A stretch of DNA of 64,000 nucleotides from CAWIUB01 sp963839175 (GCA_963839175.1 CAWIUB010000016.1:1-64000), one strand, 5' to 3'; positions 18,338 to 28,145 are shown, counted from the first letter of the stretch. Made by a program: numbers and translations. Notes: a model not told the origin generated them from the sequence alone.

Positions 18338-18970
18338 CTACGCCGGCACGATCTCGCGCTGCAGCGCTGGCAGATTCCGTTCGACGGCCGGGACCGCCTC
18401 CGCAACCGTGACGTCCCGGCCGAGCTCCCGGGACAGCGAGGTCACCCCGGCGTCGGCAATGCCGCACGGGACGATCCGGTCGAACCACGTCAGGTCGGGG
18501 TTGCAGTTGAGCGCAAACCCGTGCAGGGTCACCCGGCGGGCGACGCGCACTCCGATCGCGGCAACCTTGCGGGGCCGCCGCTCGCCGTCGGCGGGCAACC
18601 AGACTCCGCTGCGGCCCTCGATCTGCGCGGTTGGCAGGCCCAGCTCGGCGCAGATGGCGATCAGCATCCGCTCCATCCGGCGCACGTAGCCGACAACGTC
18701 TATCGGCTTGGGCAGCTCGACGATCGGATACCCGACCAACTGCCCCGGCCCGTGCCACGTGATCTTGCCGCCCCGGTCGACGTCGACAACGGGTGTGCCG
18801 TCGACAGGCCGCTCCCAGGCCTCGGTGCGCTTGCCGGCCGTGAAGACCGGCGGGTGCTCCAGCAGCAGGACGGTGTCGTCGACGGCACCGGCGACCCGGG
18901 CCTGGTGCAGGTCACGCTGCACCTGCCAGGCGTCCTCGTAGGGCACGAGACCGGCCCGGATAATCCTCAC
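18338..18970 (-). CDS. lipB: Octanoyl-[acyl carrier protein] transferase
   Basis: 210 residues from GTG 18970 (RIIRAGLVPYEDAW). A longer in-frame start at 19060 exists but would extend beyond the family length. Motifs are LLLEHPPVFTAGKR, GGKITWHGPGQLVGYP and the active-site Lys/Cys pair in KVAAIGVRV and HGFALNCNPDL. It moves octanoate from ACP to lipoyl domains. lipA starts immediately after. Confidence 0.95.
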   Translation of the reverse strand: MRIIRAGLVPYEDAWQVQRDLHQARVAGAVDDTVLLLEHPPVFTAGKRTEAWERPVDGTPVVDVDRGGKITWHGPGQLVGYPIVELPKPIDVVGYVRRMERMLIAICAELGLPTAQIEGRSGVWLPADGERRPRKVAAIGVRVARRVTLHGFALNCNPDLTWFDRIVPCGIADAGVTSLSRELGRDVTVAEAVPAVERNLPALQREIVPA

Positions 18971-19087
18971 GGACGCCAGGCTACCTGTGCTTGCGCCGGA
19001 AACTGGCGCGACGATGTCGGTGCCAGTCGCTAGCGTGGACCAGAGTTCGGGTGGCATCACGAGGGATCACGCAGATGGAGGTTCGGC

Positions 19088-21307
19088 GTGAACCGGGAAC
19101 AGACCACCAAAGAGGCGCAGCGAGGTGCGGCACCGCCGCGGATTCGGCGCTCTCGTTGGTTCTACGTCGTTGGCGTGCTGGCCGTCTTCTGGTTCCTGTT
19201 CGGCTTGGCGGGCGGCTCATATCAAGGCAAGCTCAGCGACGTCCAGAAGAACGACAACGCGTCGTGGCTGCCGAAGTCTGCTGAGTCCACCAAGGTCGAC
19301 AAAGAGCAGCAGGACTTCCAGCAAGTTCAGACGATTCCTGGATTCATCGTCTACAACCGCCCGGCTGGGCTAACCGCCGCCGACAAGGCCAAGATCTCTT
19401 CGGACACGCGAGCGTTCCCCGGCTTACCTGGGGTCGCCGCCGATCAGATCGCGCCCGCCCAGTTCGCGGCCGACGGCCGCACGGCAGCCGTCGCCGTGCC
19501 GCTGATCGGCAAGAACGGCGACGTCGCGGTCAAGGGACCCGAGCTGGTCGACAACGAGAAGCGGATCATCAAGGCAGCGCGCGCCAACGCGCCGCAAGGC
19601 CTCGTCATCCACAGCGCCGGAGCGGGTGGGCTACTGGTCGCATTCATCGACGCCTTCAGCGGCATCGACGGCAAGCTGATCGTCGCGGCGCTGCTCGTTG
19701 TCATCGCGATCTTGCTCGTCGTATATCGCAGCCCGATTCTTCCGTTCATACCCTTGATCAGCGCCTTCCTGGCGCTCAACTCGGCGGCATTGATCATCTA
19801 CCAGCTCGCCAGGCACGACGTGCTGACGCTGAACGGGCAGAGCCAGGGAATTCTGTTCGTGCTTGTACTGGGTGCGGGCACCGATTACGCGCTGCTGCTC
19901 ATCAGCCGGTACCGCGAAGAGCTGCACGCGTACGAGAGCCGCGTCGCGGCGATGACGGCAGCCTGGCGCGGCGCCGCGCCACCAATCATTGCGTCGGCGA
20001 CCACCGTGACGCTGGCCTTGCTCTGCTTGACATTCTGCGAGTTGAACTCCGATCGCAGCCTTGGTCCGGTGTGTGCAATCGGCATCGTCTGCACCGCGTT
20101 CATGATGCTGACATTCTTGCCGGCGTTCCTCGTCCTGTTCGGGCGTTGGGTCTTCTGGCCACGGGTACCGCATGTCGACCACCTTGCCGACATCGCCACG
20201 CACGGCGTGTGGGGCAGGTTCTCGGCCGCGTTAGGACGGCATGCGCGACGCAGTTGGATCATCGCCACCGTCGCCCTGTTCGCCTGCGTCGCATTGCTGG
20301 GCACCCTTAAGCTGGGCGGGCTCACGGTCGTCGACAGCTTCACGAACACGCCGGATGCCCTGCGGGGGCAGAAGATCTATGATGCGAACTTTGCGCAAGG
20401 CGCCGGGACACCGGCGCTGATCACCGCGTCCGCCGACAGGACCGACGAGCTCATCGCCACCGTCTCGAAGGTTCCGGGCGTGGCAACGACGCCGGGCTCG
20501 GTATGCGTGCAGCCTGACTACCCCAAAGTCGCACAGGCGGCGGGGTCTGGTCGGCTGCAGCTGAGTCCGTCCGTTTGCCTGCCGGCGCAGCTGTCCGTCA
20601 GCCCGCACGACGGGCGCACGCTGATCAATGCCGACCTGCAATACCGGTACGACACGAAACAGGCGTACGACACGGTCACCCGGATCCGCGCTGCCGTGCA
20701 TTCGATCCCGGGAGCGAAGGCATTGGTCGGCGGCTCGTCCGCCATCAACTACGACATTCTGCAGGCCTCTAAGCACGACCGGAATCTGGTGATCCCGATC
20801 GTCCTTGCCGTGATCTTGATCGTGCTGGCGATACTGCTCCGGGCGCTCGTGGCTCCGATCCTGCTCATTGCCACGGTCGTGTTGTCGTTCACGGCGACGC
20901 TGGGTGTCTGTGCGTTCGTGTTCAATCAGGTGTTCCATTTCAAGAATGCCGACCCCGCGTTCCCGTTGTTCGCGTTCATCTTCCTGGTGGCGCTCGGCAT
21001 CGACTACAACATCTTCTTAATGACGCGGGTGCGTGAGGAGACACTCGAGTTCGGCACCCGCCGCGGCATCCTGCGCGGGCTGTCGGTCACGGGCGGCGTC
21101 ATCACATCGGCCGGGCTCGTGCTGGCCGCGACGTTCGCCGTGCTCGGCGTACTGCCGCTGGTCTTCCTCGCCGAGATCGGCTTCGCCGTGGCGTTCGGGG
21201 TGCTGCTCGACACCATCGTGGTGCGGTCGATCCTGGTTCCCGCGCTCAGCTACGACATCGGCAGGCGCATCTGGTGGCCGTCCCGCCTGGCTCGCGGGGC
21301 TAACTGA
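19088..21307 (+). CDS. MMPL/RND-family membrane transporter
   Basis: 739 residues from GTG 19088. It has an N-terminal helix, a large extracellular loop and then helices 2-6 with GIDGKLIVAALLVVIAILLV and the MMPL motif GAGTDYALLLISRYREEL. The second half repeats the pattern with GIDYNIFLMTRVREE. These duplicated Asp-Tyr motifs carry the proton relay. MMPL proteins export lipids or hydrophobic compounds using proton motive force; the substrate is not evident. It stands alone, divergent from lipB and convergent with the broken peptidase. Confidence 0.92.
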   Translation: MNREQTTKEAQRGAAPPRIRRSRWFYVVGVLAVFWFLFGLAGGSYQGKLSDVQKNDNASWLPKSAESTKVDKEQQDFQQVQTIPGFIVYNRPAGLTAADKAKISSDTRAFPGLPGVAADQIAPAQFAADGRTAAVAVPLIGKNGDVAVKGPELVDNEKRIIKAARANAPQGLVIHSAGAGGLLVAFIDAFSGIDGKLIVAALLVVIAILLVVYRSPILPFIPLISAFLALNSAALIIYQLARHDVLTLNGQSQGILFVLVLGAGTDYALLLISRYREELHAYESRVAAMTAAWRGAAPPIIASATTVTLALLCLTFCELNSDRSLGPVCAIGIVCTAFMMLTFLPAFLVLFGRWVFWPRVPHVDHLADIATHGVWGRFSAALGRHARRSWIIATVALFACVALLGTLKLGGLTVVDSFTNTPDALRGQKIYDANFAQGAGTPALITASADRTDELIATVSKVPGVATTPGSVCVQPDYPKVAQAAGSGRLQLSPSVCLPAQLSVSPHDGRTLINADLQYRYDTKQAYDTVTRIRAAVHSIPGAKALVGGSSAINYDILQASKHDRNLVIPIVLAVILIVLAILLRALVAPILLIATVVLSFTATLGVCAFVFNQVFHFKNADPAFPLFAFIFLVALGIDYNIFLMTRVREETLEFGTRRGILRGLSVTGGVITSAGLVLAATFAVLGVLPLVFLAEIGFAVAFGVLLDTIVVRSILVPALSYDIGRRIWWPSRLARGAN

Positions 21308-21693
21308 GCTGGCGGGTGTACAGCCGAGTCTCGACGGCGGTGCCGTCGGCCCCCCGTGCCACGTGGTACGCGGCCTTGCCGTCGACTTCGCTCACGACCT
21401 CGGCCAGCCTGGTGCCCCGGTACAGCAGCCCGACGCCGTCGTCGGTCGCATAGCCCGCGGGCAGCGTGCCGTCGGCGATCAGCGACCGGAACGGCGGCCG
21501 GCGCTGCTCCTCGCCGTCGTAGTGGACGCCGTTCGAGTGTCGCCCTGCGCCGTGGGCAGAAAGCAGACCCGAGGCGCCCGCCCGGCCACGCCGGCCAGCT
21601 CGATCGCGTACTCGGTGAGCCCGATCTCCCACCGGATGCGGACGCCGGTGTTATGCCACCGGACGTGGCGAGAATCGTCGGCGGATTCGGCAT
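21300..21693 (-). pseudogene. Peptidase E-like (family S51) remnant, frameshifted and internally deleted
   Basis: Starts MPNPPTILATSGG at ATG 21693. It changes frame to VRIRWEIGLTEYAIELAGV and APRVCFLPTAQGD, the N-terminal S51 strands, then jumps near 21535 into NGVHYDGEEQRRPPFRSLIA and ATDDGVGLLYRGTRLAEV, the family's C-terminus. About 110 residues, including the catalytic Ser region (GxSAG), are missing. Three reading frames are needed. The product cannot be a peptidase. Its end overlaps the MMPL stop by a few bases. Confidence 0.8.
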
Positions 21694-21759
21694 CGGACCT
21701 TCTGAGTGGCCTGTGGATAACCAAAACGCGACGTGGCCAAAGTGTCCTACCGTCCGCTC

Positions 21760-23373
21760 ATGGCAGTCGCGAACTGGAAACTACCGGGGTACGTCATCGA
21801 GGAGCGGCTCGGTGACGGGGCATCCGGCGAGGTGTGGCGAGCTCATGTCAGCACGTCCGGTGAGCCAGTGGCCCTCAAGCGCGTCATGCTGCGGGCTCCG
21901 GATGCGGTTCGGACCGCCCGCGTCGAGGCAGCGATGCTTTCGACCCTGGACCACCCGCACCTGGTCCGACTGCACGAGCTGGTGCCGACGCCGGATGCCA
22001 TGGTGCTCGTCCTCGACCTCGCTGACGCCGGCTCGCTGGCCGGGCTGATCGCCCGGCGCGGCCGGCTCAGCGCGGGCGAGGTGATCAGCGCGTTGTCGCC
22101 TATCGGCGCGGCGCTGGCGTACGCGCACAATCACGGCGTCGTGCACGGCGACGTGACCCCCGCGAACGTGCTGTTCACCCGGGCCGGCCTGCCGCTGCTG
22201 GCCGATCTCGGGGTCGCCCGGATCGTCGGTGACGACGATCCGGTGCGCAGCACCCCGGCCTACCTCGACCCGTCCGTGGCGGCGGGCTTCGCGCCTGGTG
22301 CGGCAAGCGATGTGTTCATGCTCGCTGCCGTGTCGGTGCACGCGTTGACCGGAAAGCCGATCTGGCCGGGCGAGACTCCTGCTGACGTCCTGGCCCGGGC
22401 TGCCGCGGCCGACTTCGGCGACCTGGACGAGCGGCTCGCCGCGGTGCCGGGCGCCCTTGCCGCGCTGCTGCGTCGCGGGCTGGAGGTGCAACCTGCCCTG
22501 CGCTGCACCGCGGCCCAATTCGCGCTCGATCTGCGGCATTGCGGCGAACCGGTGGTTGTGGAGCTGGACGCCGGCCGCGGTGCAGATCCGGGTCCTCCTG
22601 CGGCGCGGTATGCCGGCGCGCACCGGGTGCTCGAACCGGTCGGCGCCGGGCAGCCGGCGTTCGACCGACCCGCTTTCGATCGGCCGGCCGGAGCTTCTGC
22701 GCAGTTCACGCACAGCGTGCGGGCAGCGCTGCGACCGACGCTGCCAACGGCGCGTCGACACCGGCTCGCTGGCCTGGGGCGCCTGCGGACGGCGTGGGTC
22801 GTGGTTGTGGCGGCGGCGTTCCTCGGCGCTGTCGCGGGCGGGGTGACGTTCGTCCGGGCACATGGCTCAGCGGGCCGGCAGGTCGCGGCAGTCGGGTCGT
22901 TGTCGCCGCTGCGCGCGATATCGCCGTCGTCCGCCGGGTCGTCGTCGGTGACTTCCACGGCCAGAAGTACCACACCGTCCACTGCCCCGCCGCCAGCCGA
23001 CACTGCGGCTGTCGCTCTCGCCGCACTCGACGCCGTGCGGGAGCAGGCGTTCGGCCGCAATCAGCCGGCCCTGCTGGCCAAGGTGTACGCGCCAGGTCCG
23101 CTCCTCGCCCAGGACGCTGCACTACTCGCCCGCGTTGTGCCGCCCGGTTGCGCGCTCGTCGGACTGCGAACCAGCTACTCGACGCCCCAAACGACATCGG
23201 CTGGCCCGGACCGGCTCGTCCTGCGGGTGCGGGCCACGCTGGCGCCCTCCACTTTGCTCTGCGCCGGCGCGCGCAGCGCGACCGCCGCAGGCGGCGGTCC
23301 TGCGGACCTGCGCATCGAATTGGTGCGATCAGCTGATGGTGGCTACCGCATCGCCAGCCAACAGAAGCTGTGA
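21760..23373 (+). CDS. Membrane-anchored Ser/Thr protein kinase
   Basis: 537 residues from ATG 21760 (GTG 21733 is possible in frame). Kinase domain at about 8-265: glycine loop LGDGASGEVW, Lys in VALKR, catalytic loop HGDVTPANVLF (HGD in place of HRD) and DLGVAR (DLG in place of DFG), so catalytic residues remain. A membrane helix sits at about 345-366, followed by a Ser/Thr/Pro-rich linker and an extracellular domain of about 140 residues with a few cysteines. PknB-type kinases have this layout, but PASTA repeats are absent. The sensed signal is unknown. No clear ribosome site precedes the ATG, so it may be leaderless. Confidence 0.9.
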   Translation: MAVANWKLPGYVIEERLGDGASGEVWRAHVSTSGEPVALKRVMLRAPDAVRTARVEAAMLSTLDHPHLVRLHELVPTPDAMVLVLDLADAGSLAGLIARRGRLSAGEVISALSPIGAALAYAHNHGVVHGDVTPANVLFTRAGLPLLADLGVARIVGDDDPVRSTPAYLDPSVAAGFAPGAASDVFMLAAVSVHALTGKPIWPGETPADVLARAAAADFGDLDERLAAVPGALAALLRRGLEVQPALRCTAAQFALDLRHCGEPVVVELDAGRGADPGPPAARYAGAHRVLEPVGAGQPAFDRPAFDRPAGASAQFTHSVRAALRPTLPTARRHRLAGLGRLRTAWVVVVAAAFLGAVAGGVTFVRAHGSAGRQVAAVGSLSPLRAISPSSAGSSSVTSTARSTTPSTAPPPADTAAVALAALDAVREQAFGRNQPALLAKVYAPGPLLAQDAALLARVVPPGCALVGLRTSYSTPQTTSAGPDRLVLRVRATLAPSTLLCAGARSATAAGGGPADLRIELVRSADGGYRIASQQKL

Positions 23374-23424
23374 CGCTCCACGGGCGCAGCTCTGTCCAAC
23401 ACGAGCACGCTGCTGGACGATCGT

Positions 23425-24039
23425 CTATCGGCAGAGCGTCCGTTCCGCGGTGGTGATGAGGATGTCGGCGACCTGGTCGGCCGGCAGGCCGCGTCCGGTG
23501 TAGAGCGCGTCGAAGCTTGCGAAGCTGGCGAGCAACCAGATCATGTCGGCTGCCTCGGCGACGGTAACGTCCGGGCGAAGGACGTCCTGATCGGCCAGTC
23601 GCTGTGCGAGGTACTGCATGCCCCCCCAGCGCCGCTTCTCGAGTCGCGCGATGGCGCCGCCCACAGAGTCCGGGTCCAGCTCGGACATGGCGAACAGCGC
23701 GACGGCAACGTCCCGGATTGCCGCGTAGATCGCGACGCCGGCGCGAAGCCCGCCGCGTAGATGCTCGCGGGCGTCGGAGGCGGCTACCGCCTCGGTCAGT
23801 CGGTGCAGGCCCGCACGCTCCCATAGCTCGGTGGCGAGCGCGTCGAAGAGCCCGGCGCGTGAGCCGAAGACCAGATAGACCGTGGAGCGTGCGACGCCGG
23901 CCGCCCGCGCCACCTCGTCAACGCTTGCCGGCCGCGCTGGCGCTACGCGTAGCCGCTGCTCGAGGGCGTCGAGGATCCGGCGCCGGGTCGCTTCGGCCGC
24001 TTCGGCGCGCAGCCGCTGCTCGTACGTCCGGGTGGTCAC
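23425..24039 (-). CDS. TetR-family repressor
   Basis: 204 residues. The HTH is at about 35-60 (SVDEVARAAGVARSTVYLVF), with a C-terminal ligand domain rich in helices. It is divergent from the flavin monooxygenase gene, and three evenly spaced GACA-N3-TGTC-like sites fill the intergenic space. It probably represses both genes and is released by a substrate of the monooxygenase; that is inference. Confidence 0.92.
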   Translation of the reverse strand: MTTRTYEQRLRAEAAEATRRRILDALEQRLRVAPARPASVDEVARAAGVARSTVYLVFGSRAGLFDALATELWERAGLHRLTEAVAASDAREHLRGGLRAGVAIYAAIRDVAVALFAMSELDPDSVGGAIARLEKRRWGGMQYLAQRLADQDVLRPDVTVAEAADMIWLLASFASFDALYTGRGLPADQVADILITTAERTLCR

Positions 24040-24061
24040 GGGCCGATCTTACATTTCGCTT

Positions 24062-24110
24062 GACACCCCGTCCGGCAGAAGACATGCTGTCTGACGAAAG
24101 ACACGATGTC
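24062..24110. promoter_or_regulatory. Triple operator GACA-N3-TGTC with exact 19-bp period
   Basis: GACA-CCC-CGTC starts at 24062, GACA-TGC-TGTC at 24081 and GACA-CGA-TGTC at 24100. The last two are perfect inverted repeats. The first overlaps a TTGACA -35 element (24060-24065), with CATGCT 17 bases on as a possible -10. The TetR product is the obvious candidate binder. Confidence 0.65.
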
Positions 24111-24120
24111 CGATGGAGTC

Positions 24121-25578
24121 ATGATGGAAGCGTTCGAGGTCTTGGTCGTGGGTGCCGGCGTGGCCGGCATGGCCGTTGCCACCACGCTTGCCCGCTACGG
24201 CGTCAGCTGCCTGCTCATCGAGCGTCGGAACGAGCTCTCGACACTGCCCCGGGCGACAGTGATCAGTACCCGGTCCATGGAGCTGGTGCGGTCGTGGGGT
24301 CTGCAGGACGACGTCCTCGCCGGTGGAGTCGACGCCGATATGTGGCTGTGGGAATGCGAGACGCTGGCCTGCGCCTCCGCTGGGCGGCCGCACGCGGTCG
24401 GCTACCCGAGTCGCGAGCAGGCAGCCGTGGTGAGTCCGAGCGCTCCCGCGGTGGTGCCGCAGGACTGGCTCGAGGACGTGCTGCGCCGCCGGCTGACCTC
24501 GCTGGACACAGTTCAGGTCGAACTCGGCACCGAGGTCGTGTGCGTCGACAATCGGGCGGATGGCGTGCGCGCGACACTGCGAAACCAGCACGGTGAGGTG
24601 CGCGATGTCTCCGCCCGCTATCTCGTAGCGGCGGACGGTGCGCATAGCGCGGTGCGCCACCATCTCGGCGTCGCCATGAGTGGCTCGAGTGATGTGTTCC
24701 GCGGTTTGCAGGTTGTCTTTCGGGCGCCGCTGTGGGCTGTGGTGGGCAGCGTCCGGTACGGACTCTATGTGACCACCGCAGAACCGCCGGGCGTCTTCCT
24801 GCCCGCGGGACGCGGCGACCGCTGGGTGTACGGATTCGGCGCGGCATCCAGCGTGCCACCCGCGGATCTGGACCAGGCGCGGGCGATCGAGCCGATCCGC
24901 CGCGGCGCCGGTGTCCCCGATCTTCCGGTGCGCATCGATCGAATCGGCGCGTTCTCGTCCGTGGGCCAGCTGGCGGAGCGATTCCGGGTCGACAGCGTGC
25001 TGCTCGTCGGCGATGCCGCGCACCGTGTGACCCCCCGCGGCGGCACCGGTATGAACGCCGCCCTGCAGAGCGGCCACGACCTTGGCTGGAAGCTGGCCTG
25101 GGTGCTGCGCGGCTGGTCCGGAGACGGCCTGCTGGACTCCTACGAGGCGGAGCGCCGGCTGATCGTCGAGCACAACATCGCCCGATCCACTGACCCCGAC
25201 GGCAGCCGGCGCCGCGTCGAGGACGAGTTGCACGTCGACCTCGGCGGCCGGCTGTCGCACGCCTGGGCGCCGTCCACGTCCCGCTCGGTGTCCACCCTCG
25301 ACCTCCTCGCGCCCAGTTGGACGCTGTTCACCGGACCGGCCGGCCAGGACTGGATCATGGCGGCAGCACGGTCGACTCGTGCGCCCGTAACACTCCGGAC
25401 GCTTGACGCGATGACGGCGCGCGCTGTCGGAGTTCGCGGCGACGGCGCCCTGCTTGCGCGGCCCGACGGCGTACCAGTCGCGGTCTGGCCCTCGTCGGCG
25501 AATGCATCCATCGAGCTGGCAACGGCTACGGGCCGGGCATTCACCATCCCCGACCAGTGGACGCGACCCGCGGCGTAA
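24121..25578 (+). CDS. FAD-dependent aromatic monooxygenase (PheA/TfdB type)
   Basis: 485 residues from ATG 24121 (24124 is equally likely; GGAG at 24115-24118). ATG 24106 is in frame but lies inside the third operator. FAD-binding motifs are VLVVGAGVAGMAVATTLARY at the N-terminus, the DG motif VAADGAHSAVRHHLG, and VLLVGDAAHRVTPRGGTGMN. The C-terminal thioredoxin-like domain of this group is present but shortened. Such enzymes hydroxylate phenols or polyketides with NAD(P)H and O2. It is controlled divergently with the TetR gene. Confidence 0.9.
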   Translation: MMEAFEVLVVGAGVAGMAVATTLARYGVSCLLIERRNELSTLPRATVISTRSMELVRSWGLQDDVLAGGVDADMWLWECETLACASAGRPHAVGYPSREQAAVVSPSAPAVVPQDWLEDVLRRRLTSLDTVQVELGTEVVCVDNRADGVRATLRNQHGEVRDVSARYLVAADGAHSAVRHHLGVAMSGSSDVFRGLQVVFRAPLWAVVGSVRYGLYVTTAEPPGVFLPAGRGDRWVYGFGAASSVPPADLDQARAIEPIRRGAGVPDLPVRIDRIGAFSSVGQLAERFRVDSVLLVGDAAHRVTPRGGTGMNAALQSGHDLGWKLAWVLRGWSGDGLLDSYEAERRLIVEHNIARSTDPDGSRRRVEDELHVDLGGRLSHAWAPSTSRSVSTLDLLAPSWTLFTGPAGQDWIMAAARSTRAPVTLRTLDAMTARAVGVRGDGALLARPDGVPVAVWPSSANASIELATATGRAFTIPDQWTRPAA

Positions 25579-25723
25579 CGCAGGCTCCGTCCAACTCGGC
25601 CCCGCAGCGCGGGCTCCGAAGCCGACCACCACCGAGCGTTCACGTGAACGCAACGCGCGCCCGCACACCGACCCGAGCGAGCGCCACAAGGCACACGGCG
25701 ACACCCCTCAGACGAGCACGACA

Positions 25724-26611
25724 TCAGCTCGGTGCTAGCGCACAGCGCAGCGCGGAGTCCAGCGTTGGATGGGCGAATTCGTAGCCGGCCGCCGTCAGTT
25801 TGGCGGGTATGGCACGCTGGCCGCCCAGCACCTCGCTCGCGAAGTCGCGCAGGACGAGGCGGAGCGCGAATGCCGGCACGGGCAGCATCGACGGGCGATG
25901 CATGAGCCGGGCAAGCGTTGCGATCAGTTCGGCGTTGCGAACGGGGTCTGGGCCGGTGAGATTCACCGGCCCGGCGAGGTCGTCGTGGTCGAGGACGAAC
26001 CTGATCGCGGCGATCTCGTCGTCCATCGAGATCCACGGCATGAACTGGCGGCCGCTGCCGATCCGGCCGGACAGGCCGAGCCATACGACCGGCTTGAGGG
26101 CGGGAAGCAGCCCACCGTTGCGGGCGAGCAGCAGGCCGGTCCGCAGGTTGGCGACTCGCACACCCGCCCGGGCGGCCAGCTCGGCGGCGGACTCCCAGTC
26201 CGCGCAGAGCCGGGCCAGCGCGCTCGCACCGGGCGATGCCGACTCGTCCGTCACGCGGTCGCCGGTGTCGCCGTAGTAGCCCACTGCGGAGGCTACGAGG
26301 AACGCTTGCGGCTTGGGGTCGACCGCGGCGATCGCTCGAGCCAGCAGTCCGGTGGTATCGATGCGGCTGTCCCGGAGGGTCCTGAGGTACGTCCGGGTCA
26401 GCGGCCGCGGGGCGATGCGGGCGCCAGAGAGACAGATGACTGCGTCGATGCCGTCGAGGGCCGAGCGATCCAGTTGGGCCCGTTCCGGATGCCACTCGAT
26501 CTCCGACGCAGAGCTCGGCGCCCGGCGGACCAGCCGGCGGACCGGGTGACCGTCGCCGATCAGCGAGCCGTACAGGGCGGACCCGATGAGGCCGGACGCG
26601 CCCGCGAGCAA
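25724..26611 (-). CDS. TIGR01777-family NAD(P)-dependent epimerase
   Basis: 295 residues from TTG 26611; the natural start may be CTG or another codon 3 residues earlier (RVLLAGASGLIGSAL). The Rossmann motif GASGLIG is at the N-terminus, the family signature SAVGYYGDTGD is near 110, and the DUF1731 C-terminus is VLGGQRAIPAKLTAAGYEFAHP. These extended short-chain dehydrogenases (Rv2216-like, YfcH/SulA family) have no confirmed reaction. It follows the E2 gene with almost no gap, as in mycobacteria. Confidence 0.9.
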   Translation of the reverse strand: MLAGASGLIGSALYGSLIGDGHPVRRLVRRAPSSASEIEWHPERAQLDRSALDGIDAVICLSGARIAPRPLTRTYLRTLRDSRIDTTGLLARAIAAVDPKPQAFLVASAVGYYGDTGDRVTDESASPGASALARLCADWESAAELAARAGVRVANLRTGLLLARNGGLLPALKPVVWLGLSGRIGSGRQFMPWISMDDEIAAIRFVLDHDDLAGPVNLTGPDPVRNAELIATLARLMHRPSMLPVPAFALRLVLRDFASEVLGGQRAIPAKLTAAGYEFAHPTLDSALRCALAPS

Positions 26612-26616
26612 AACCC

Positions 26617-28110
26617 TCAGCTCAGGCCCAATGCACGTTCGAAGTTGCCGGCCTCCAGGCGCTCCTTGATCGTGACGAGGAATCTGGCTGCATCGGCTCC
26701 GTCGACGATGCGGTGGTCGTACGTCAGGGCGAGGTACACCATCGAGCGGACGGCGATCGTCTCGCCCAGGTTCGCGTCGCTGACGACCACCGGACGCTTG
26801 ACCACGATGCCCGTACCCAGTATGCCTACCTGCGGTTGATTGATGATCGGCGTGTCGAACAGGGCGCCGCGGCTGCCGGTGTTGGTCAGGGTGAAGGTGC
26901 CGCCTACGAGCTCGTCCGGGCTGATCTTGTTCGTGCGGGTGCGCTCGGCCAGGTCGGCGATCTTGCGGGCCAGGCCGCCCAGGTTGAGGTCGCCCGCATT
27001 GTGGATCACCGGGACGGTCAGCCCGGCGTCGGTGTCGACAGCGATGCCCAGGTGCTCGGCATCGTGGTAGGTGATCGTGCCGGCCTCGGCATCGATGGAC
27101 GAGTTGAGTGTCGGGTGCACCTTCAGCGCCTCGACCGTGGCTGCGGCAAAGAACGGCAGGAAGCTGAGTTTGACGCCCTCACGCGTCTCGAAGTCCTTCT
27201 TGGCTGCCTCGCGCAGTCGCGCTATGCGAGTGACGTCGACCTCGGCGACCGTGGTCAGCTGCGCGGACGTCCGCAGTGACTCGACCATCCGCGTGGCGAT
27301 CAGCTGGCGGCGCCTGGTCAGCTTCTCGACCCGTCCACGCTGTGGGGCCGCGCCGGCGGCCGGGGCTGGCGCGGTCGGTGCCGGGGCCTCGGGTGCAGCC
27401 GCGGCAACGGGCTCGGTTGCGGGCGCAGCGGCTTGTGCCTTCTCGGCGGCGGCCAGCACGTCGGACTTGCGGATGCGCCCGCCGACGCCGCTGCCCTCGA
27501 TGGTGCCGAGGTCCACCCCGTGCTCGCTGGCGAGTTTGCGCACCAGCGGCGTGACGTAGGCGCCCGCGACCTCCTCGTCCCGATCTGCGGCAGCGCTGGG
27601 TGCGGGAGTCAGGCTTGCCGGAGCGGGAGCGGCTAGTGGAGCGGGCGCAGGACTGGGGGCAGGCGCGGGAGCGGCCACCGGTGTTGGGGCGGGGGCAGTT
27701 GCGGGAGCGGGCGCCGACGGTGGGGCAGCCGGCTGCTGAGCGACAGGCTGGGGCTGCTCGGCCTGAGCAGGCGGCTCGGCAGGCACCGGCTCGGCTGCCT
27801 CCTGCTCCGGCGCAGCCGCCAGTGTCTCCACGGTCGGTGCCTGCTCCGCCTGGGCCGTCCCGGCCGACCCGCCGGCGCCGTCGATGACCGCGAGCTCAAC
27901 ACCGATCTCAACGGTCTCGTCCTCGCGCACCTTGATCGACGTGAGGACACCGGATGCGGGCGACGGAACCTCCGTGTCGACCTTGTCCGTCGACACCTCG
28001 AGCAGTGGTTCGTCGGCCTCGACCTGCTCGCCTTCGTTCTTCAGCCAGCGGGTGACAGTGCCTTCGGTGACACTCTCACCGAGGCGTGGCATGGTCACGG
28101 AAACCGACAT
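26617..28110 (-). CDS. sucB: Dihydrolipoyl acyltransferase (E2) of 2-oxoacid dehydrogenase
   Basis: 497 residues. The lipoyl domain at 1-80 carries the lipoylated Lys in STDKVDTEVPSP. A long Ala/Pro linker follows (about 85-175), then the peripheral subunit-binding domain with YVTPLVRKLASEHGVDL, and the catalytic domain from about 265 with YDHRIVDGADAARF (His-Asp pair). Naming as succinyltransferase follows common annotation. In mycobacteria the homologous DlaT serves pyruvate dehydrogenase, so the acyl group is uncertain. It is followed by the TIGR01777 gene and preceded by lpd, 35 bases away. Confidence 0.93.
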   Translation of the reverse strand: MSVSVTMPRLGESVTEGTVTRWLKNEGEQVEADEPLLEVSTDKVDTEVPSPASGVLTSIKVREDETVEIGVELAVIDGAGGSAGTAQAEQAPTVETLAAAPEQEAAEPVPAEPPAQAEQPQPVAQQPAAPPSAPAPATAPAPTPVAAPAPAPSPAPAPLAAPAPASLTPAPSAAADRDEEVAGAYVTPLVRKLASEHGVDLGTIEGSGVGGRIRKSDVLAAAEKAQAAAPATEPVAAAAPEAPAPTAPAPAAGAAPQRGRVEKLTRRRQLIATRMVESLRTSAQLTTVAEVDVTRIARLREAAKKDFETREGVKLSFLPFFAAATVEALKVHPTLNSSIDAEAGTITYHDAEHLGIAVDTDAGLTVPVIHNAGDLNLGGLARKIADLAERTRTNKISPDELVGGTFTLTNTGSRGALFDTPIINQPQVGILGTGIVVKRPVVVSDANLGETIAVRSMVYLALTYDHRIVDGADAARFLVTIKERLEAGNFERALGLS

Positions 28111-28145
28111 GGGGCAACCACTCCTTCAACGATGTCGAGCAGACC

